A program made the position numbers and the translations under genes. Shown piece by piece: positions 1-10,499 of a stretch of DNA of 64,000 nt (position 1 is its first letter; each line of letters starts with the position of its first letter). The stretch is from Bradyrhizobium sp. CSS354 (GTDB lineage: Bacteria; Pseudomonadota; Alphaproteobacteria; Rhizobiales; Xanthobacteraceae): assembly GCF_029051725.1 (NCBI RefSeq), contig NZ_JAACFU010000017.1, forward strand, positions 1-64,000, read 5' to 3'. A model generated the notes under the pieces. It saw only the letters and a list, made by a program, of their open reading frames with translations, did no database searches and was not told the DNA's origin.

Positions 1-97
1 CAGCGACGACGACGCTCAACCCCGCCCAGGACCTCTACCCGCATCTACCGACCTTAAGGCTAGCCTTAAAGCTAGATCCTCGTCGGATACCTGCAAC

Positions 98-307
98 TCA
101 ACAAGGCGGCCCACCCCGGAGGAATACGGAGGCAATAATGAATTCGCCTTGCAAATGTTCCTTCAGCTTATCGGCCAGAACCCTCGGCAGCCAAAGCGTA
201 TCGAGCCCTACCACCTTGCCGTCTGCGACCAGTAAGCGCTCCAAGCGATAGAGCGACGCATGAGACGAAACGACGCCCTTGAGGAACACCTCGTCCGTAG
301 GAGGCAC
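98..307 (-). pseudogene. GntR-family regulator remnant (UTRA-domain fragment)
   Basis: This is a 69-residue open stretch. Its middle resembles the effector-binding UTRA domain of HutC/GntR regulators: a run like YRLERLLVADGK followed by GLDTLWLP, matching the family pattern of a Leu/Arg pair, an 'adG' turn and a 'lP' strand end. No N-terminal winged-helix domain is found in frame upstream, so it is probably the tail of a decayed regulator. It lies beyond the 3' end of the first ABC transporter and may be a lost regulator of it. The family call rests on a short match. Confidence 0.45.
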
Positions 308-830
308 GACTGAGATGCCCCCGCGCGGAATGGGCGCAACCGATGAACATGTTCCCGTTGAGGAGATATTCGACTTCCTCCGCTGCCATCTCCTTTCAGG
401 TTCGACTATCTTTCAAGGGACGACAAATAGAGTCGTGATCACACCCACTTGCACTCCGACTCTCCGCGTCGCGATAGGATGCCTGCCGAGTGGCATCCAA
501 ATCGAGGCGGACGAGCCCGTTGATTGCGCCGAGCAAGATCGACGCGCGATTGCCGTTGGGCTCCAGACCACATCCGCGGATCGGTTACCCCCGTGGTCCG
601 AAAGCTCATGCAGCTTCACAGGAACACGCCACACTCAAGGTGCACTTTACCACAATCGACGTTTTGGCTCGTGGAGCTCTTATGAGCACCAGCATATTTC
701 ATCAGACTCTGAGACACCTTGTTCGGGGGAAGGGAGAGAAGAGGGAGAGAGCGGTCGGAAGGAGCGCCCGCTTAAGGGCCCTTCCCAGGCTCCTGTTCCA
801 GAATGGCGGCGAGTCCTTCAAGCCGCCCTC
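308..830. other. No supported gene (decayed sequence)
   Basis: Only short overlapping frames without family resemblance are seen. The stretch may contain the lost DNA-binding half of the GntR fragment, but I could not reconstruct it in any frame. Confidence 0.4.
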
Positions 831-1919
831 TTATGCCTCCCCAATTAGGCGCAAGTTGTCCGTGCTAATAGTAATGCCAAGCACGTCTCCGTGCTGCGGA
901 TGACGTCCAAAGGGAAAGCGCTCCTGCATTATGAGTTGCTCTCCATTGACATCAAGTACAACGCGTGTTGCGCCTCCCAGATACTGAGAATGGAGGACGC
1001 GCGCCTGCTGCCCTTGGCCAGGAGCGCCACCGGCCGACAACTTAAGTTGTTCCGGCCGGATCACCACTGTAGCAGGACCAGCACTCCAATTGCCCATGAT
1101 GCGAAGGCCAGCAGTCGACGTAAAAGCGCCAGCATCGTCCACCGTCCCCTTCAGCAGCGAACACCAGCCGATGAACTTTGCGACGAATGGCGTGGCGGGC
1201 GTTTCGTAGATTTCGCCGGGCGTTCCAATCTGCTCAACCTTCCCGGCATTCATGACGACAATCCGATCTGACATTGTCAACGCCTCCTCTTGGTCGTGTG
1301 TTACGAACAAGGTGGTAACGTTGACGGACCTGACCACCTCCTGGAGTTCTTCCCGCATTCGAACTCGTAGCTGCGCGTCTAAATTCGAGAATGGTTCGTC
1401 GAGAAGGAGCACCGCCGGTTTAATTGCTAGTGCGCGAGCTAGTGCGACGCGTTGCTGTTGGCCCCCCGACAGCTGGCTTGGCAAGCGTTGAGCTAAATGA
1501 GCTAACTCGACAAGTTTGAGCATTTCGTCAACGCGCTTATCGCGCTTCTCACGCGGCCACCTCAGATTCTCCAGACCGAACGAGACGTTTCCAGCAACCG
1601 TCATATGCGGAAAAAGCGCGTAACTCTGGAACACCATGCCGGTATCGCGCCGATAAGGCGCTTGATGCGTCATATCGATGTTGTTAATGTGTATACTGCC
1701 AGAGGATGGCTCCACAAATCCCGCGACCATGCGAAGAGTCGTTGTTTTGCCGCACCCCGATGGGCCAAGCAGGCAGAGAAGTTCCCCTCGCCTAGCCTTG
1801 AGCGAAATGTCTGCCACCGCAGCCGTATCGCCGTAGAGCTTGGAAACAGAGCGCAATTCCACGACAAAGTCGTTGCTTTCGGACACGGCGTCTTCTTTTC
1901 CTTCCGACAAGGCGAGCAT
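831..1919 (-). CDS. ABC transporter ATP-binding protein, polyamine/opine importer type (PotA-like)
   Basis: This is the nucleotide-binding subunit, driving import by ATP hydrolysis at the inner membrane face. At 362 aa it has the usual PotA/FbpC length. It shows Walker A GPSGCGKTT, the signature LSGGQQQR, Walker B VLLLDEP, the switch His in THD, and a C-terminal TOBE-like region. The ATG at 1919 has a GGAGGAG ribosome site just ahead. A GTG twelve codons in is an alternative. It is the last gene of a binding protein-permease-permease-ATPase operon and begins 11 bp after the second permease. The substrate is inferred only from the subfamily: polyamine, opine or a related cationic amine. Confidence 0.93.
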   Translation of the reverse strand: MLALSEGKEDAVSESNDFVVELRSVSKLYGDTAAVADISLKARRGELLCLLGPSGCGKTTTLRMVAGFVEPSSGSIHINNIDMTHQAPYRRDTGMVFQSYALFPHMTVAGNVSFGLENLRWPREKRDKRVDEMLKLVELAHLAQRLPSQLSGGQQQRVALARALAIKPAVLLLDEPFSNLDAQLRVRMREELQEVVRSVNVTTLFVTHDQEEALTMSDRIVVMNAGKVEQIGTPGEIYETPATPFVAKFIGWCSLLKGTVDDAGAFTSTAGLRIMGNWSAGPATVVIRPEQLKLSAGGAPGQGQQARVLHSQYLGGATRVVLDVNGEQLIMQERFPFGRHPQHGDVLGITISTDNLRLIGEA

Positions 1920-1930
1920 CTCTCCTCCGA

Positions 1931-2731
1931 CTACACGACCCGTTCGGCGCCGATCAAGCGCTCGATCACCAGGATAATGACTAGTGTTATCACGATCATA
2001 AGGCTGGATACCGCGGCCACCAGTGGGTCATAGCTGGTGTCGACGTAGGTGAATATCTGTACTGGTAAGGTGACGTGGCCGCCGTAAGTCAAGAATGCGG
2101 AAACCGTGACGTTTCCGAATGATGTAACGAAGGCAAAGATTGCAGCCGACAAAAGGCCGGGCAGGATGAGAGGCAGAGTGATGCGCCGAATGACCTTCAA
2201 AGGCGAGGCGCGTAGATTCATCGCTGCCTCCTCGAGTACGCGATCGTGCAAGCTTAGACTCGCAAGGATGGTGCGCATCACGTAAGGGATGGCAAGTACC
2301 AGATGGCCTAGCAGCAAGGGATATATCGTTTGGGTGAGGTTCAACTTGGCGAAGAGCTGCAGCAGACCGATCCCGAGCACGACTGCCGGAATAATCAGGG
2401 GTGAGAAGGCGAGCGCTTGCAGGAACCCTTTGCCGAGAAATGCGAAACGATTAATTGCAAATGCGGCAGCAAAGCCGATGGCTAGTGCCATCGTGGAAAC
2501 AAGCACGGCAATGTACGTGCTCGTCCAGAGCGCAGTCATAAACAATTCGTTCTGCCACACCTCTCGGTACCAGCGCATGGAAAAGCCGGTGGGCGGAAAA
2601 TTCAACGAGTCACCGCTGGTAAATGAACAAACAATCACCAGAAGTGCTGGCAGCGCAAGCATCGCGTACACGATTGCGCGGACGGCCGCCCCGGAAGCCG
2701 CCATTGCGCGGTCAATAAGATCAACGCGCAT
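1931..2731 (-). CDS. ABC transporter permease, PotC-like
   Basis: This inner-membrane permease of 266 aa has about six hydrophobic segments and the cytoplasmic EAA loop (EEAAMNLRASPLKVIRRI), which docks on the ATPase. It corresponds to the PotC-type half of a two-permease importer. Its start overlaps the end of the upstream permease by 11 bp, so the two are probably translationally coupled. It should form the translocation pore together with that permease. Confidence 0.92.
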   Translation of the reverse strand: MRVDLIDRAMAASGAAVRAIVYAMLALPALLVIVCSFTSGDSLNFPPTGFSMRWYREVWQNELFMTALWTSTYIAVLVSTMALAIGFAAAFAINRFAFLGKGFLQALAFSPLIIPAVVLGIGLLQLFAKLNLTQTIYPLLLGHLVLAIPYVMRTILASLSLHDRVLEEAAMNLRASPLKVIRRITLPLILPGLLSAAIFAFVTSFGNVTVSAFLTYGGHVTLPVQIFTYVDTSYDPLVAAVSSLMIVITLVIILVIERLIGAERVV

Positions 2732-3602
2732 AGCGCCCCCCTTTCCTAACCAGACGAGACGCAGCTAGGGCATTCAGCGTCGCTGTAACACCAAGTCCGC
2801 TCACGAGCAGGATGAACGCCATTGCCGCGCCGGAGGGCCAATTCAGTTCTGCCATGATGCGCTCATAGATGAGGCTACCGAGCATCGCGACGCGATTTCC
2901 GCCGATAAGCCGGGGCGTAATGAACGCCGAAATCGAGAGCACGAAAACGAGGTTAAAGCCGGCAAATATGCCCGGAAGCGCGAGCGGAATGACAACTTTG
3001 CGGAAGGTCGCGAATCGGTTGGCGCGTAGATTGGCGGCGGCGTGCTCAAGCACTGGATCTATTTGAGTGACCACACTCATGACGGACAAGATCATGAATG
3101 GAAGGAATTGTTGCACCAGGACAGTTATCACCGCTGGCCGGCTAAACAGAAGCTGCTTCGGCGAAGAAGCAATGCCGGAACTTAAGAGCAGTGCGTTGAT
3201 CACTCCATTACGTCCAAGAATGATCAACCACCCAAATACAATGACCACAAGGCTAAGCGTTAGCGGCATGATGACGATAATGATGCGCCACCGCCTTGCC
3301 GGAGGCGAAAGCCGCGCAAGCGAGTACCCGGTGGGGAATCCAATTCCCAGGCAAATCAGGCTGACGATAATCCCGTCGACAAACGTTTCGAATAGCACCG
3401 AAGAGTAATAGGAGTCGGAAAAGAACCGGATATATTGCTTCAAACTAAAGCCGCTTCCATCGAGAAGGTGACTCTCAGACAGAAAACTGGCCCTCAGCAA
3501 TCCGAACGTGGGCACGATCAAGAATAGCACGAGCAGCAGGATCATTGGGGCTAGCAGGAGCGCAGGGGTTAGGACCCGGCGACTGGCAAGAGGCTCCTCC
3601 AT
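2721..3602 (-). CDS. ABC transporter permease, PotB-like
   Basis: This 293-aa permease has a long N-terminal membrane segment (ALLLAPMILLLVLFLIVP) and five further hydrophobic stretches. An EAA-type loop occurs around LEHAAANLRANRFATFRKV. It matches the PotB/permease-1 class of polyamine, opine and spermidine/putrescine importers. It lies between the periplasmic binding protein gene (85 bp upstream) and the PotC-like gene it overlaps. Confidence 0.92.
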   Translation of the reverse strand: MEEPLASRRVLTPALLLAPMILLLVLFLIVPTFGLLRASFLSESHLLDGSGFSLKQYIRFFSDSYYSSVLFETFVDGIIVSLICLGIGFPTGYSLARLSPPARRWRIIIVIMPLTLSLVVIVFGWLIILGRNGVINALLLSSGIASSPKQLLFSRPAVITVLVQQFLPFMILSVMSVVTQIDPVLEHAAANLRANRFATFRKVVIPLALPGIFAGFNLVFVLSISAFITPRLIGGNRVAMLGSLIYERIMAELNWPSGAAMAFILLVSGLGVTATLNALAASRLVRKGGRYAR

Positions 3603-3687
3603 ATGAAACCCTTCGGGATTGGTAACAACTCATTCATGACGCTACGGTATCGACGAACCCCGGAAACATCACAGCGATTCCAGCCAG

Positions 3688-4743
3688 CTAGCTTCGGATG
3701 ATCTTGTTCAGCTCCTCGGTCCAAGCACTGCGGTTCGCTATAAGCTTCTCCCAATCAACTTTCTTTTTCAAAGCAATGCGTCCCTGCGAGTTGAACAACA
3801 GGTCCCGGCGAAGCTCTTCTGGCAGAGTAACGTCAGTTGTTACTCCGTACCGGAGCGCCCGAGGTACACCGAGGACGCCCTCATCGGACAACAACTGCTC
3901 GGCATAGGCGTATGCGGCTTCAGGGTATTTGTTACCCTTGACGACGTTGATGTAGGTGGTGACCGAGTAAACTCCCTTAGGCGGGACAACAGTGACAATG
4001 GGAAGGCCCTTGGTCCTTAGTTCGTGAGCGCGACCATCCCAGAATATGCCAGCATACACCTCTTCGTTTTGAAACATCTGGATCTCGGCGACATTTGTCT
4101 GCGCGAGTGCGACAATATTTGTCTTCGCGGCGCTCATTATCTTGAACGCAGGCTCTACGTTTTCGATCGATCCGCCATTTTCGTCGGCCAAGCCGAGAAG
4201 GGTCAGAAGGCTGCCGTATGTGGCGGGAGCCATAACAACCGCGCGCCCCACCAGATCAGGTCGCGCAATATCCGAATAGGAGGCAATCGGCGGCTTGATG
4301 TACTTTGAATTGTAGACTGGGATAACCGAAGCGACGCTGAATGGTACCCCGTAATGGCCGAATTCGCGAAAGTCCGGGAGAATACGTTTGACGTTCGGGA
4401 CCTCCGACGCCCTGATCTCCTCGATCATGCCCGCCTTGGTGAGTTCGACCATGTTCGGGCTATCACCCATAAATAGGTCATAAGGCGGATTGTCTCTATT
4501 GGCGATCAGTTTGACAAAGTCGGCTGATGTCGTGCCGGCGATGAATTGAACCTTGAGCCCGTATCTCTCCTCAAGGGGCGCGGCCACACTCTTTTTGAGG
4601 GCTTCGTCGTAAAGCCCGCCATATCCGTTTACGCGCAACGTGATGCCGGAAAATTTCTTCGACTCAGCGTGGACGTAGGGCGCAGCTAGCGCCCCGGCTG
4701 TGGCCGTGGCAGCCACTTTCAGGAATGTTCGCCTCTTTATCAT
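3688..4743 (-). CDS. Extracellular solute-binding protein, PotD-like, Tat-exported
   Basis: This is a periplasmic substrate-binding protein of 351 aa. The N-terminus MIKRRTFLKVAATATAGALA has a twin-arginine motif and ends in an AxA-type cleavage region, so it is likely exported folded by Tat. The body resembles PotD/family 1 binding proteins (early RVNGYGGLYDEAL strand, later GIFWDGRAHELR). The ATG at 4743 is preferred over an upstream in-frame start at 4800 because a GGAAGAGG ribosome site precedes it and the RR motif falls near residue 4. It is the first gene of the importer operon. Confidence 0.9.
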   Translation of the reverse strand: MIKRRTFLKVAATATAGALAAPYVHAESKKFSGITLRVNGYGGLYDEALKKSVAAPLEERYGLKVQFIAGTTSADFVKLIANRDNPPYDLFMGDSPNMVELTKAGMIEEIRASEVPNVKRILPDFREFGHYGVPFSVASVIPVYNSKYIKPPIASYSDIARPDLVGRAVVMAPATYGSLLTLLGLADENGGSIENVEPAFKIMSAAKTNIVALAQTNVAEIQMFQNEEVYAGIFWDGRAHELRTKGLPIVTVVPPKGVYSVTTYINVVKGNKYPEAAYAYAEQLLSDEGVLGVPRALRYGVTTDVTLPEELRRDLLFNSQGRIALKKKVDWEKLIANRSAWTEELNKIIRS

Positions 4744-5831
4744 GTCCAACCTCTTCCGTTTCAGCTCAAGCGAAATCGACTGTTCCGGTCGCCCGTCCAA
4801 GGAGCGACACGTTCGGGGAGCCGCGGACGACCTCGAGTAGGTTGCAATTCCCGGGGCGCGTACGGCTGTCCGACGATCGCGCCGAACCTGGTCCCGCTCG
4901 TTCGCCGACCAGCACGTCTCCTCGCCACGACCGGCAAAGCGACGCGAGTTTCCTGGGCAGCTCGACCGAAAACACGCTGGTCAGACGATCGGCGGCAACT
5001 CTCTGGGCATCGTTTCGGCGACTGTGCAACCTTCCGCCCTCCGCCAATCTTAAACCGCACGCAATTCCCGCTCGTCACGGAATACTACGGACTTCCCGGA
5101 CGAGTATTCAGCAATGACGAGCTTGTGGCGGCTGAAATCCTGCGTCTAACGGCCAGATACAGCGTCTTTACGTTATTGTAGGCGGCAACCGAGCCGTGAT
5201 CCCATTCCGCACATCGTGCGATGGTCGTTTCGACCGTCGCTTCATCCGAAGCTCGATTTCGAAGAAGGTTGGAGTGTTCGTTTGATATCTGCCGGGTAGC
5301 CAGCATCGCTCTGTTTCAGATCGAGCGCCCTGGTCGTTCTCGCCCCCGCGAAGGCTTGCAACGCGGCGCAGGTTGCTGCGGAACGGCCCAATTGCGTGCT
5401 CTTGGACAGCAGCAATTGAGGGCTACCGTCGCCGGGTTTCAGAGATCACGCCAAATATCCCGGTCCCGGCCAGTCGAGTAGTGACAATAGGGTCCGGCCC
5501 AGCATAGCGTCACCGTGAGCGGAAGCGAAACGGTCGCGACTTCCGCAGAGTGATCCGGCGAAGCCGGCGTAGGCAGACCGTGATGCTCGGGTACGATCAG
5601 ATCAGCCGAGAGTTTACCAAGACAACGCACTCAGCGCCAATTCCGCTTTGAGGCCCGACTGTATTGGTCTCACTAGTTCGTGCCGAGAGGTGCGACACAC
5701 GCCCCGGCGGGAAAAGGCAGTATTCATAAGGGTATCCGTTTCGGCACCACGATCTGCTGGCTCATGATCGCGTTTTGCCCTGCAGTTCTTCGATGACCTA
5801 TCGAGCTCGTCCGTTCGAAAGGACAACGTGA
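4744..5831. other. Long intergenic region, no supported gene
   Basis: About 1.1 kb carries only short, mutually overlapping frames with no recognisable domain. It should include the importer promoter (minus strand, near 4750-4900) and the 3' flank of the glutamate dehydrogenase gene. It looks like decayed accessory DNA. Confidence 0.5.
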
Positions 5832-7097
5832 TCAGGGAAAGAGACCTCTGGTTCGCTTTGCTCCTTGCACCACGTCAATTCCGATGGCCGTTGCTGCCAT
5901 TCGATTCGAGATCCGATCGCGTTTCGCGCGCGTTATGGTTTGCTGGAACGAACGTTCGAGGATCCGGTACAGACGATCGAATACCTCCGCCTGCTCCCAG
6001 AACAGTCGCTGGAGGTCCTGCACCCATTCGAAATAGCTGACGATGACTCCCCCCGAATTGCAAAGGATATCTGGCAAAACGAAAATCTCGTCGCCTCGTG
6101 TGTGCAGGATTGCATCGGCCTCAGGCGTGGTTGGACCATTTGCTCCTTCGGCCAGAACTCGGCACTTGAGCTGTCCGGCATTCCGGCCCGTAATGACCTG
6201 CTCGATTGCAGCCGGTATGAGGACATCGCACTTCTGAACGAGCAACTCCGAGGGGGAAATGAGGCTCTGAGAGGAAAAGCCGGCAAGGTGGCCGTGCTCG
6301 GATGTATGGCCGTGTAGGGCGGCAAGGTCGAGACCGGCGGGATCAAAGTATGCGGCCGTGTGATCGCTAACGCCGATGATCTTTAGACCTCTTTCAGCCA
6401 GGGCATAGGCTGCTATCGCCCCAACGTTGCCAAACCCTTGCACAATGGCCGTTGCCCCATCGGCGCGAATGCCGAGAATTTCAAGCACGCGACCGACCAG
6501 ATAGGCTACACCGCGTCCTGTTGCCTCGCGGCGACCGAGTGTACCTCCAGCCGATACGGGCTTTCCGGTGACGATCTCGTTGACGGTCTGCCCCTGATAC
6601 ATCGAATAGGTGTCCATAAACCACGCCATGACTTGCTCGTTAGTGCCCATATCCGGGGCCATGACATCGGTATGCGGACCGACGAAAGGGATCATCTCTT
6701 GCATATACCGTCGCGATAGAGCTTCCAGTTCGCGCGGCGACAACGCATAAGGATCAACGGTAATCCCCCCTTTTGCTCCGCCATAGGGAAGGCCCGCTAA
6801 CGCGCATTTCCAACTCATCCAAACGGCTAGGGCGGCGACCTCGCCGATATCTACGGAGGGCGCGAATCGCGTGCCACCCTTGGTCGGCCCCAGCGTCAGG
6901 TGATGTTGGACCCGGTAGCCCTGAAAGACTTCTGTACGGCCATCGTCCCTGTGAATTGGGCAGGATACGGCGATTGCGCGCTTCGGATAGAGTAGTCGAT
7001 CTCTGTCCATTTCCGGTATTTGCAGGTGATCGGCAACATGCTCGAATTGCTGCTTGGCCATTTCGAACACGGGACCGGTATAGATTGATCTGTTCAT
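5832..7097 (-). CDS. Glu/Leu/Phe/Val dehydrogenase family, probable glutamate dehydrogenase
   Basis: This enzyme would catalyse reversible oxidative deamination of L-glutamate (or a related amino acid) to 2-oxoglutarate and ammonium with NAD(P). The 421-aa length is typical of hexameric bacterial GDH. The catalytic segment PYGGAKGGI contains the active-site lysine near residue 109, after GPTKGGTRF. The Rossmann GFGNVG sits near residue 220. The ATG at 7097 is chosen; a GTG two codons upstream is in frame. It stands alone between an importer and an amidohydrolase, which fits nitrogen release from an imported compound. Confidence 0.93.
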   Translation of the reverse strand: MNRSIYTGPVFEMAKQQFEHVADHLQIPEMDRDRLLYPKRAIAVSCPIHRDDGRTEVFQGYRVQHHLTLGPTKGGTRFAPSVDIGEVAALAVWMSWKCALAGLPYGGAKGGITVDPYALSPRELEALSRRYMQEMIPFVGPHTDVMAPDMGTNEQVMAWFMDTYSMYQGQTVNEIVTGKPVSAGGTLGRREATGRGVAYLVGRVLEILGIRADGATAIVQGFGNVGAIAAYALAERGLKIIGVSDHTAAYFDPAGLDLAALHGHTSEHGHLAGFSSQSLISPSELLVQKCDVLIPAAIEQVITGRNAGQLKCRVLAEGANGPTTPEADAILHTRGDEIFVLPDILCNSGGVIVSYFEWVQDLQRLFWEQAEVFDRLYRILERSFQQTITRAKRDRISNRMAATAIGIDVVQGAKRTRGLFP

Positions 7098-7501
7098 GGG
7101 CACTCATCAAGGCGGTTTTGGCGTGACGCCGATTGGATTCTCAGGTCGTTAGCCGCCCAAAAGGGAGGCCAGTACGTTCGCCGTGAGGATGGTGACAACG
7201 AACGTGTTGGAAGGTGTAAGATCGTGTCGTTTCCCGCAGGGCCGAGCTGCGGCCGCACGCAGCTTCAGAAGTCCTTCCAAGGGTGAGCGCCCTCACATGG
7301 CTGAAGCCGCAAAGCGCCTCAACTTTGTTTGTGGCGGGTAGCGGCGCGGACTATGAAGACGAGGACGGACCGACTCCTCATGTGCCAATGATTCGCAACA
7401 TCGGGCGGCAGATCAGGCATGGGTGCCCTCGCGTGCGGCATGGGTAATCGCGCGCATTTCAACCGGAAGACGTCTTGCTTCGGCATTCGGTGCGACCGAT
7501 C
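7098..7501. other. Intergenic region, no supported gene
   Basis: No reading frame with family resemblance is present. It should carry the promoter of the glutamate dehydrogenase gene on the minus strand, but no clear promoter or operator could be assigned. Confidence 0.5.
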
Positions 7502-8683
7502 TCAGGTATGCAGCAAATCTAAAATGTATTTGACGGCAAGTTCCGTCGCCGGAATGATGAGCTCATCCGAGGCTCCGAAAGTCGGCGTATGTACGGGCGA
7601 TCCGTTGGCCGCCGAGCGGCTACCGAACCAAAAATAGATCGAAGGTACGCACGCCGAATAGAACCCGAAATCGTCGCTACCTGTGACCTCCTTGCTCGCA
7701 TTGAAGCCATCAGGGCCGGCCGTGTCATGAACGAGTTGGCGGAAGCGCCTCACCATCTCCGCATCGTTGACGACAGGGGGTTCACCCGAGCGGATGACGC
7801 ACTCCGCTTGGCCACGGTGCATCGCCGCGGCGCCTTCGGCCACTTCCCGCACGCGCTGGCACAGCTGCCCCCTACGTTCTGGGCTGCGAGTTCTGATCGT
7901 CCCTTCCATAACGACGGAAGGGCAAATGATATTGGTTGCCTCGCCGCCGTGAATGGTACCGATTGTGACCACCGCCCCGTCATCGGGTGGCATTTCGCGC
8001 GAGACCACTTTTTGTACCTCGTTCACGAAGGCAGCGGCGATTGCGATCGCGTCGACGCCCTTATGGGGCGCCGCGCCATGGGCCATCTTACCCGTAATGG
8101 TAAGTCTGAACTGATCGGCCGACTTGGTTACAGCACCCTCGCGCGCGCCAAACTTGCCAGCGGGAATCTCGGGAGCGACGTGAAAGCCGACGGCGTGGTC
8201 GAAGCCTTCCAGCAGTTTCTCATCCTGCACAGTGCGCCCCCCCAGCGGCTCGGCCTCCTCGGCCGGCTGGAAGAAGACGCGCACTTTACCTGCGAAGTTG
8301 TCGCGCATTCGATGGAAGGCGAGTGCAGCCCCGAGCGCGATCGAGCCGTGCATGTCGTGGCCGCAGGCATGCATAACACCTTTGACCTGTGATTGATAAG
8401 AGAGGTCATCGCGCGTCTCCTGGATCGGCAGCGCGTCGATATCGCCGCGTACCGCGATCGAGCGCTTTAGGCCGGAGGCCGTGCCTTCAATATCGATGTA
8501 GAGGCCGGTCTTATGGAAAGTTTGGGTGTGGTTGAGACCAAATTGCTGGAGCACGCTCCGAATCCGCTCCTGCGTTTTCCATTCCGCGTTCGAGAGTTCA
8601 GGCTCACGATGCATCGCATGCCGTAATTCGATCACTGCATCGCGCTCGGAATCCGATAAAAAGCTGTTGGTGCGCGCTCTCAT
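7502..8683 (-). CDS. M20 family metallo-amidohydrolase (hippurate/N-acyl amino acid hydrolase type)
   Basis: This dinuclear-metal amidohydrolase of 393 aa probably releases an amino acid from an N-acyl or amide conjugate. It shows the M20D pattern: RGDIDALPI, the metal ligand motif HACGHDMH, the PAEEAE catalytic/metal glutamates, GFHVAPE, and a dimerisation domain with GKMAHGAAPHKGVD. No signal peptide is present, so it is cytoplasmic. It differs clearly from the second M20 protein at 10500-11693, so the two are not a recent duplication. The natural substrate is unknown. Confidence 0.92.
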   Translation of the reverse strand: MRARTNSFLSDSERDAVIELRHAMHREPELSNAEWKTQERIRSVLQQFGLNHTQTFHKTGLYIDIEGTASGLKRSIAVRGDIDALPIQETRDDLSYQSQVKGVMHACGHDMHGSIALGAALAFHRMRDNFAGKVRVFFQPAEEAEPLGGRTVQDEKLLEGFDHAVGFHVAPEIPAGKFGAREGAVTKSADQFRLTITGKMAHGAAPHKGVDAIAIAAAFVNEVQKVVSREMPPDDGAVVTIGTIHGGEATNIICPSVVMEGTIRTRSPERRGQLCQRVREVAEGAAAMHRGQAECVIRSGEPPVVNDAEMVRRFRQLVHDTAGPDGFNASKEVTGSDDFGFYSACVPSIYFWFGSRSAANGSPVHTPTFGASDELIIPATELAVKYILDLLHT

Positions 8684-9133
8684 CCGTCTACTCTCTTATC
8701 CGCGCCTTCGGGCCCGTAAGTTCTCAGCAGAAAACTCTAGCGTGTTGCGGCGAAGGAAATCGACCAGTTTTAGCTCGGTCCCGCATGTTTCGGCCGATTT
8801 CCCTAGGTTTGACGTTGAATTTCGATAGGCAAGCTGCCGAACCGGCGGCTAGGCCCGATGCAACCCTTCCGGGCTCTCCATGAGAGATTCTCTCTGAGCG
8901 CGTACCGGCGACAACTCTTTTTGCGCGCAGCGCTTCTTGAGGTCACATCGATTGCAAGGCAAATGTGTAAAGGGCCGGCAATCTCGCAATAAGCAAAGCT
9001 TAACGCTTCCGCAAACACTGCAGGTATACCAAGGGGCGTATTTTCTACGGAGAGCGCGAGAGACTCTGACCTGCGATCTGTCTGGGATTGGCATCAGGGG
9101 CGAGCGTAGAGACTGTTCAAGGCAGCTACGGCC
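8684..9133. other. Intergenic region, no supported gene
   Basis: A minus-strand frame near 8849-9094 has several Cys pairs reminiscent of a zinc ribbon, but it has no start signal, no family match and many Arg codons. Nothing else is supported. Confidence 0.4.
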
Positions 9134-9841
9134 TCAAGGAACGGACGCCATCATCTGCCGGCAGAGACCAACGATATCGTAGACGGGCAGCCTCGCAATA
9201 CGACGAATTGCCGGAGCAACGATCGGGAATGCAGCACATTCGAAAAGAATGACTGCGATTTGCGGGTGTGCGACGCGAAGTCGCGCGACGCAATTGGCCA
9301 CATCCGCCTCGATGGCAGCCACGTCGGTTGGCGGCGCCGGACGCTTTAGCTCGTCGCGCCAAAACTTGCCGCCTTCAATGCCACCAATCACGACTCTTGC
9401 CCGATCGTTAGGGTCGTCGAGTCCAAGCAGGTCTTCGCTGCAAAATTTGGAGTCGTAGGTTAGAATAGCAAGCTTTGCCAGCGGCGGCAGCTGTCGAAGT
9501 AAAGCTGGCAGCAACAGCAGGCTAGACATCCCGACAGGAACATTTACCGAGGCCGCGACTGCGGCCTGGTGACGGATAGAGAAACCGCAAGTTGAACTGA
9601 TCGCGACTGCACCCCGCTCCACCAGACGCCGCGCGGCGGCGATGAAAGCCGGCTCGAGCACCGGATCCCCGCGTACGACGTTCTCGACCCAAGCCCCCTC
9701 GACGGTTTCGTAGACGACCGGAAAGTCGAAGCTGGCGGGATTCAGCATCGAGCCACACGGCGGACTCGGTGGCGTCGCGCCGGGTGGCACCCCGCGCTCG
9801 AGCTTGAGAATTCCCAATGTGTGTGGAGTTTCTGCTGTCAT
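9134..9841 (-). CDS. Asp/Glu racemase (hydantoin racemase) superfamily protein
   Basis: This 235-aa protein belongs to the two-domain, cofactor-independent racemase/decarboxylase superfamily. Two cysteines sit where the catalytic pair is expected: STCGF in the first half and FECAAF in the second. The start LGILKLERG resembles the N-terminal strand of the family. It could racemise or epimerise an amino acid or hydantoin, or act like a maleate isomerase or arylmalonate decarboxylase. It lies between two M20 amidohydrolases, which suggests conversion of D-configured amino-acid derivatives. The reaction is inference. Confidence 0.8.
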   Translation of the reverse strand: MTAETPHTLGILKLERGVPPGATPPSPPCGSMLNPASFDFPVVYETVEGAWVENVVRGDPVLEPAFIAAARRLVERGAVAISSTCGFSIRHQAAVAASVNVPVGMSSLLLLPALLRQLPPLAKLAILTYDSKFCSEDLLGLDDPNDRARVVIGGIEGGKFWRDELKRPAPPTDVAAIEADVANCVARLRVAHPQIAVILFECAAFPIVAPAIRRIARLPVYDIVGLCRQMMASVP

Positions 9842-10499
9842 GGCTCAAACTTAACCCGGTTCGGTCGCAAATTCCCACCTCAGAGTCCGGCCTTGCAGCC
9901 GAAATTCTGCGAAAACGCGTCGAGCGCGAACCTTGCCTGCGATTAGGGGGCCCGCCGTCCCGATCGAGCGGCCGTTGAAACGCTTGGCTTGTGGATCGGA
10001 TCAAATTAATGAGGCTATCGGCGCAAGCGAGAGAACCAGCCCACCCCTCCCATCATGAGCCGAGATGGCCACCGCTCTTCGGGCGATTAGGACGCATCCA
10101 GATCGTGCCATTTTTAGTGGGCACGCGCTTTTTCGCCAGGACTTTCTTTCGCTCAGACTCTACTATTTCACATACCTCCAAGATGCTTACACCCGGTGGA
10201 TCGATTGGTAGTAGCCACCAGCAGAGAGCATTAGCATCAAATTGCGCATTTTGGGCGAAACGAATTCTGCCGCGTATTGTCCTTCCAAGGCGGCGGATGT
10301 CGATCCAAATCGACATAAGACAACGAGCCTCCCGTTCCGAGTACCTGTCTCACCATACGGACGCTTCGCTGTGGCCAGATTCATGTGATCGATCTGGCGC
10401 GAAATTCGGGTCCATGCGAGCTATTTTCGTGCAAAGGCGCTGTCTTTCTCTTTCTGCGCCGTCGCATCAATCGCGGTCCGACAACCTCCGCATTGACAA
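9842..10499. other. Intergenic region, no supported gene
   Basis: About 660 bp holds only short overlapping frames. A minus-strand 87-codon frame at 10053-10316 has a less biased composition than its neighbours and may be a fragment of an old gene. I recognise no family in it. Confidence 0.4.

Noticed and set aside
5085..5306. 73-codon minus-strand frame considered as a LuxR-type HTH remnant
   Set aside because: The resemblance covers only a few residues and lacks the conserved spacing of the HTH.
8849..9094. Cys-rich minus-strand frame resembling a zinc ribbon
   Set aside because: No start signal, no recognised family, and the Cys spacing could arise by chance in Arg/Cys-rich antisense sequence.
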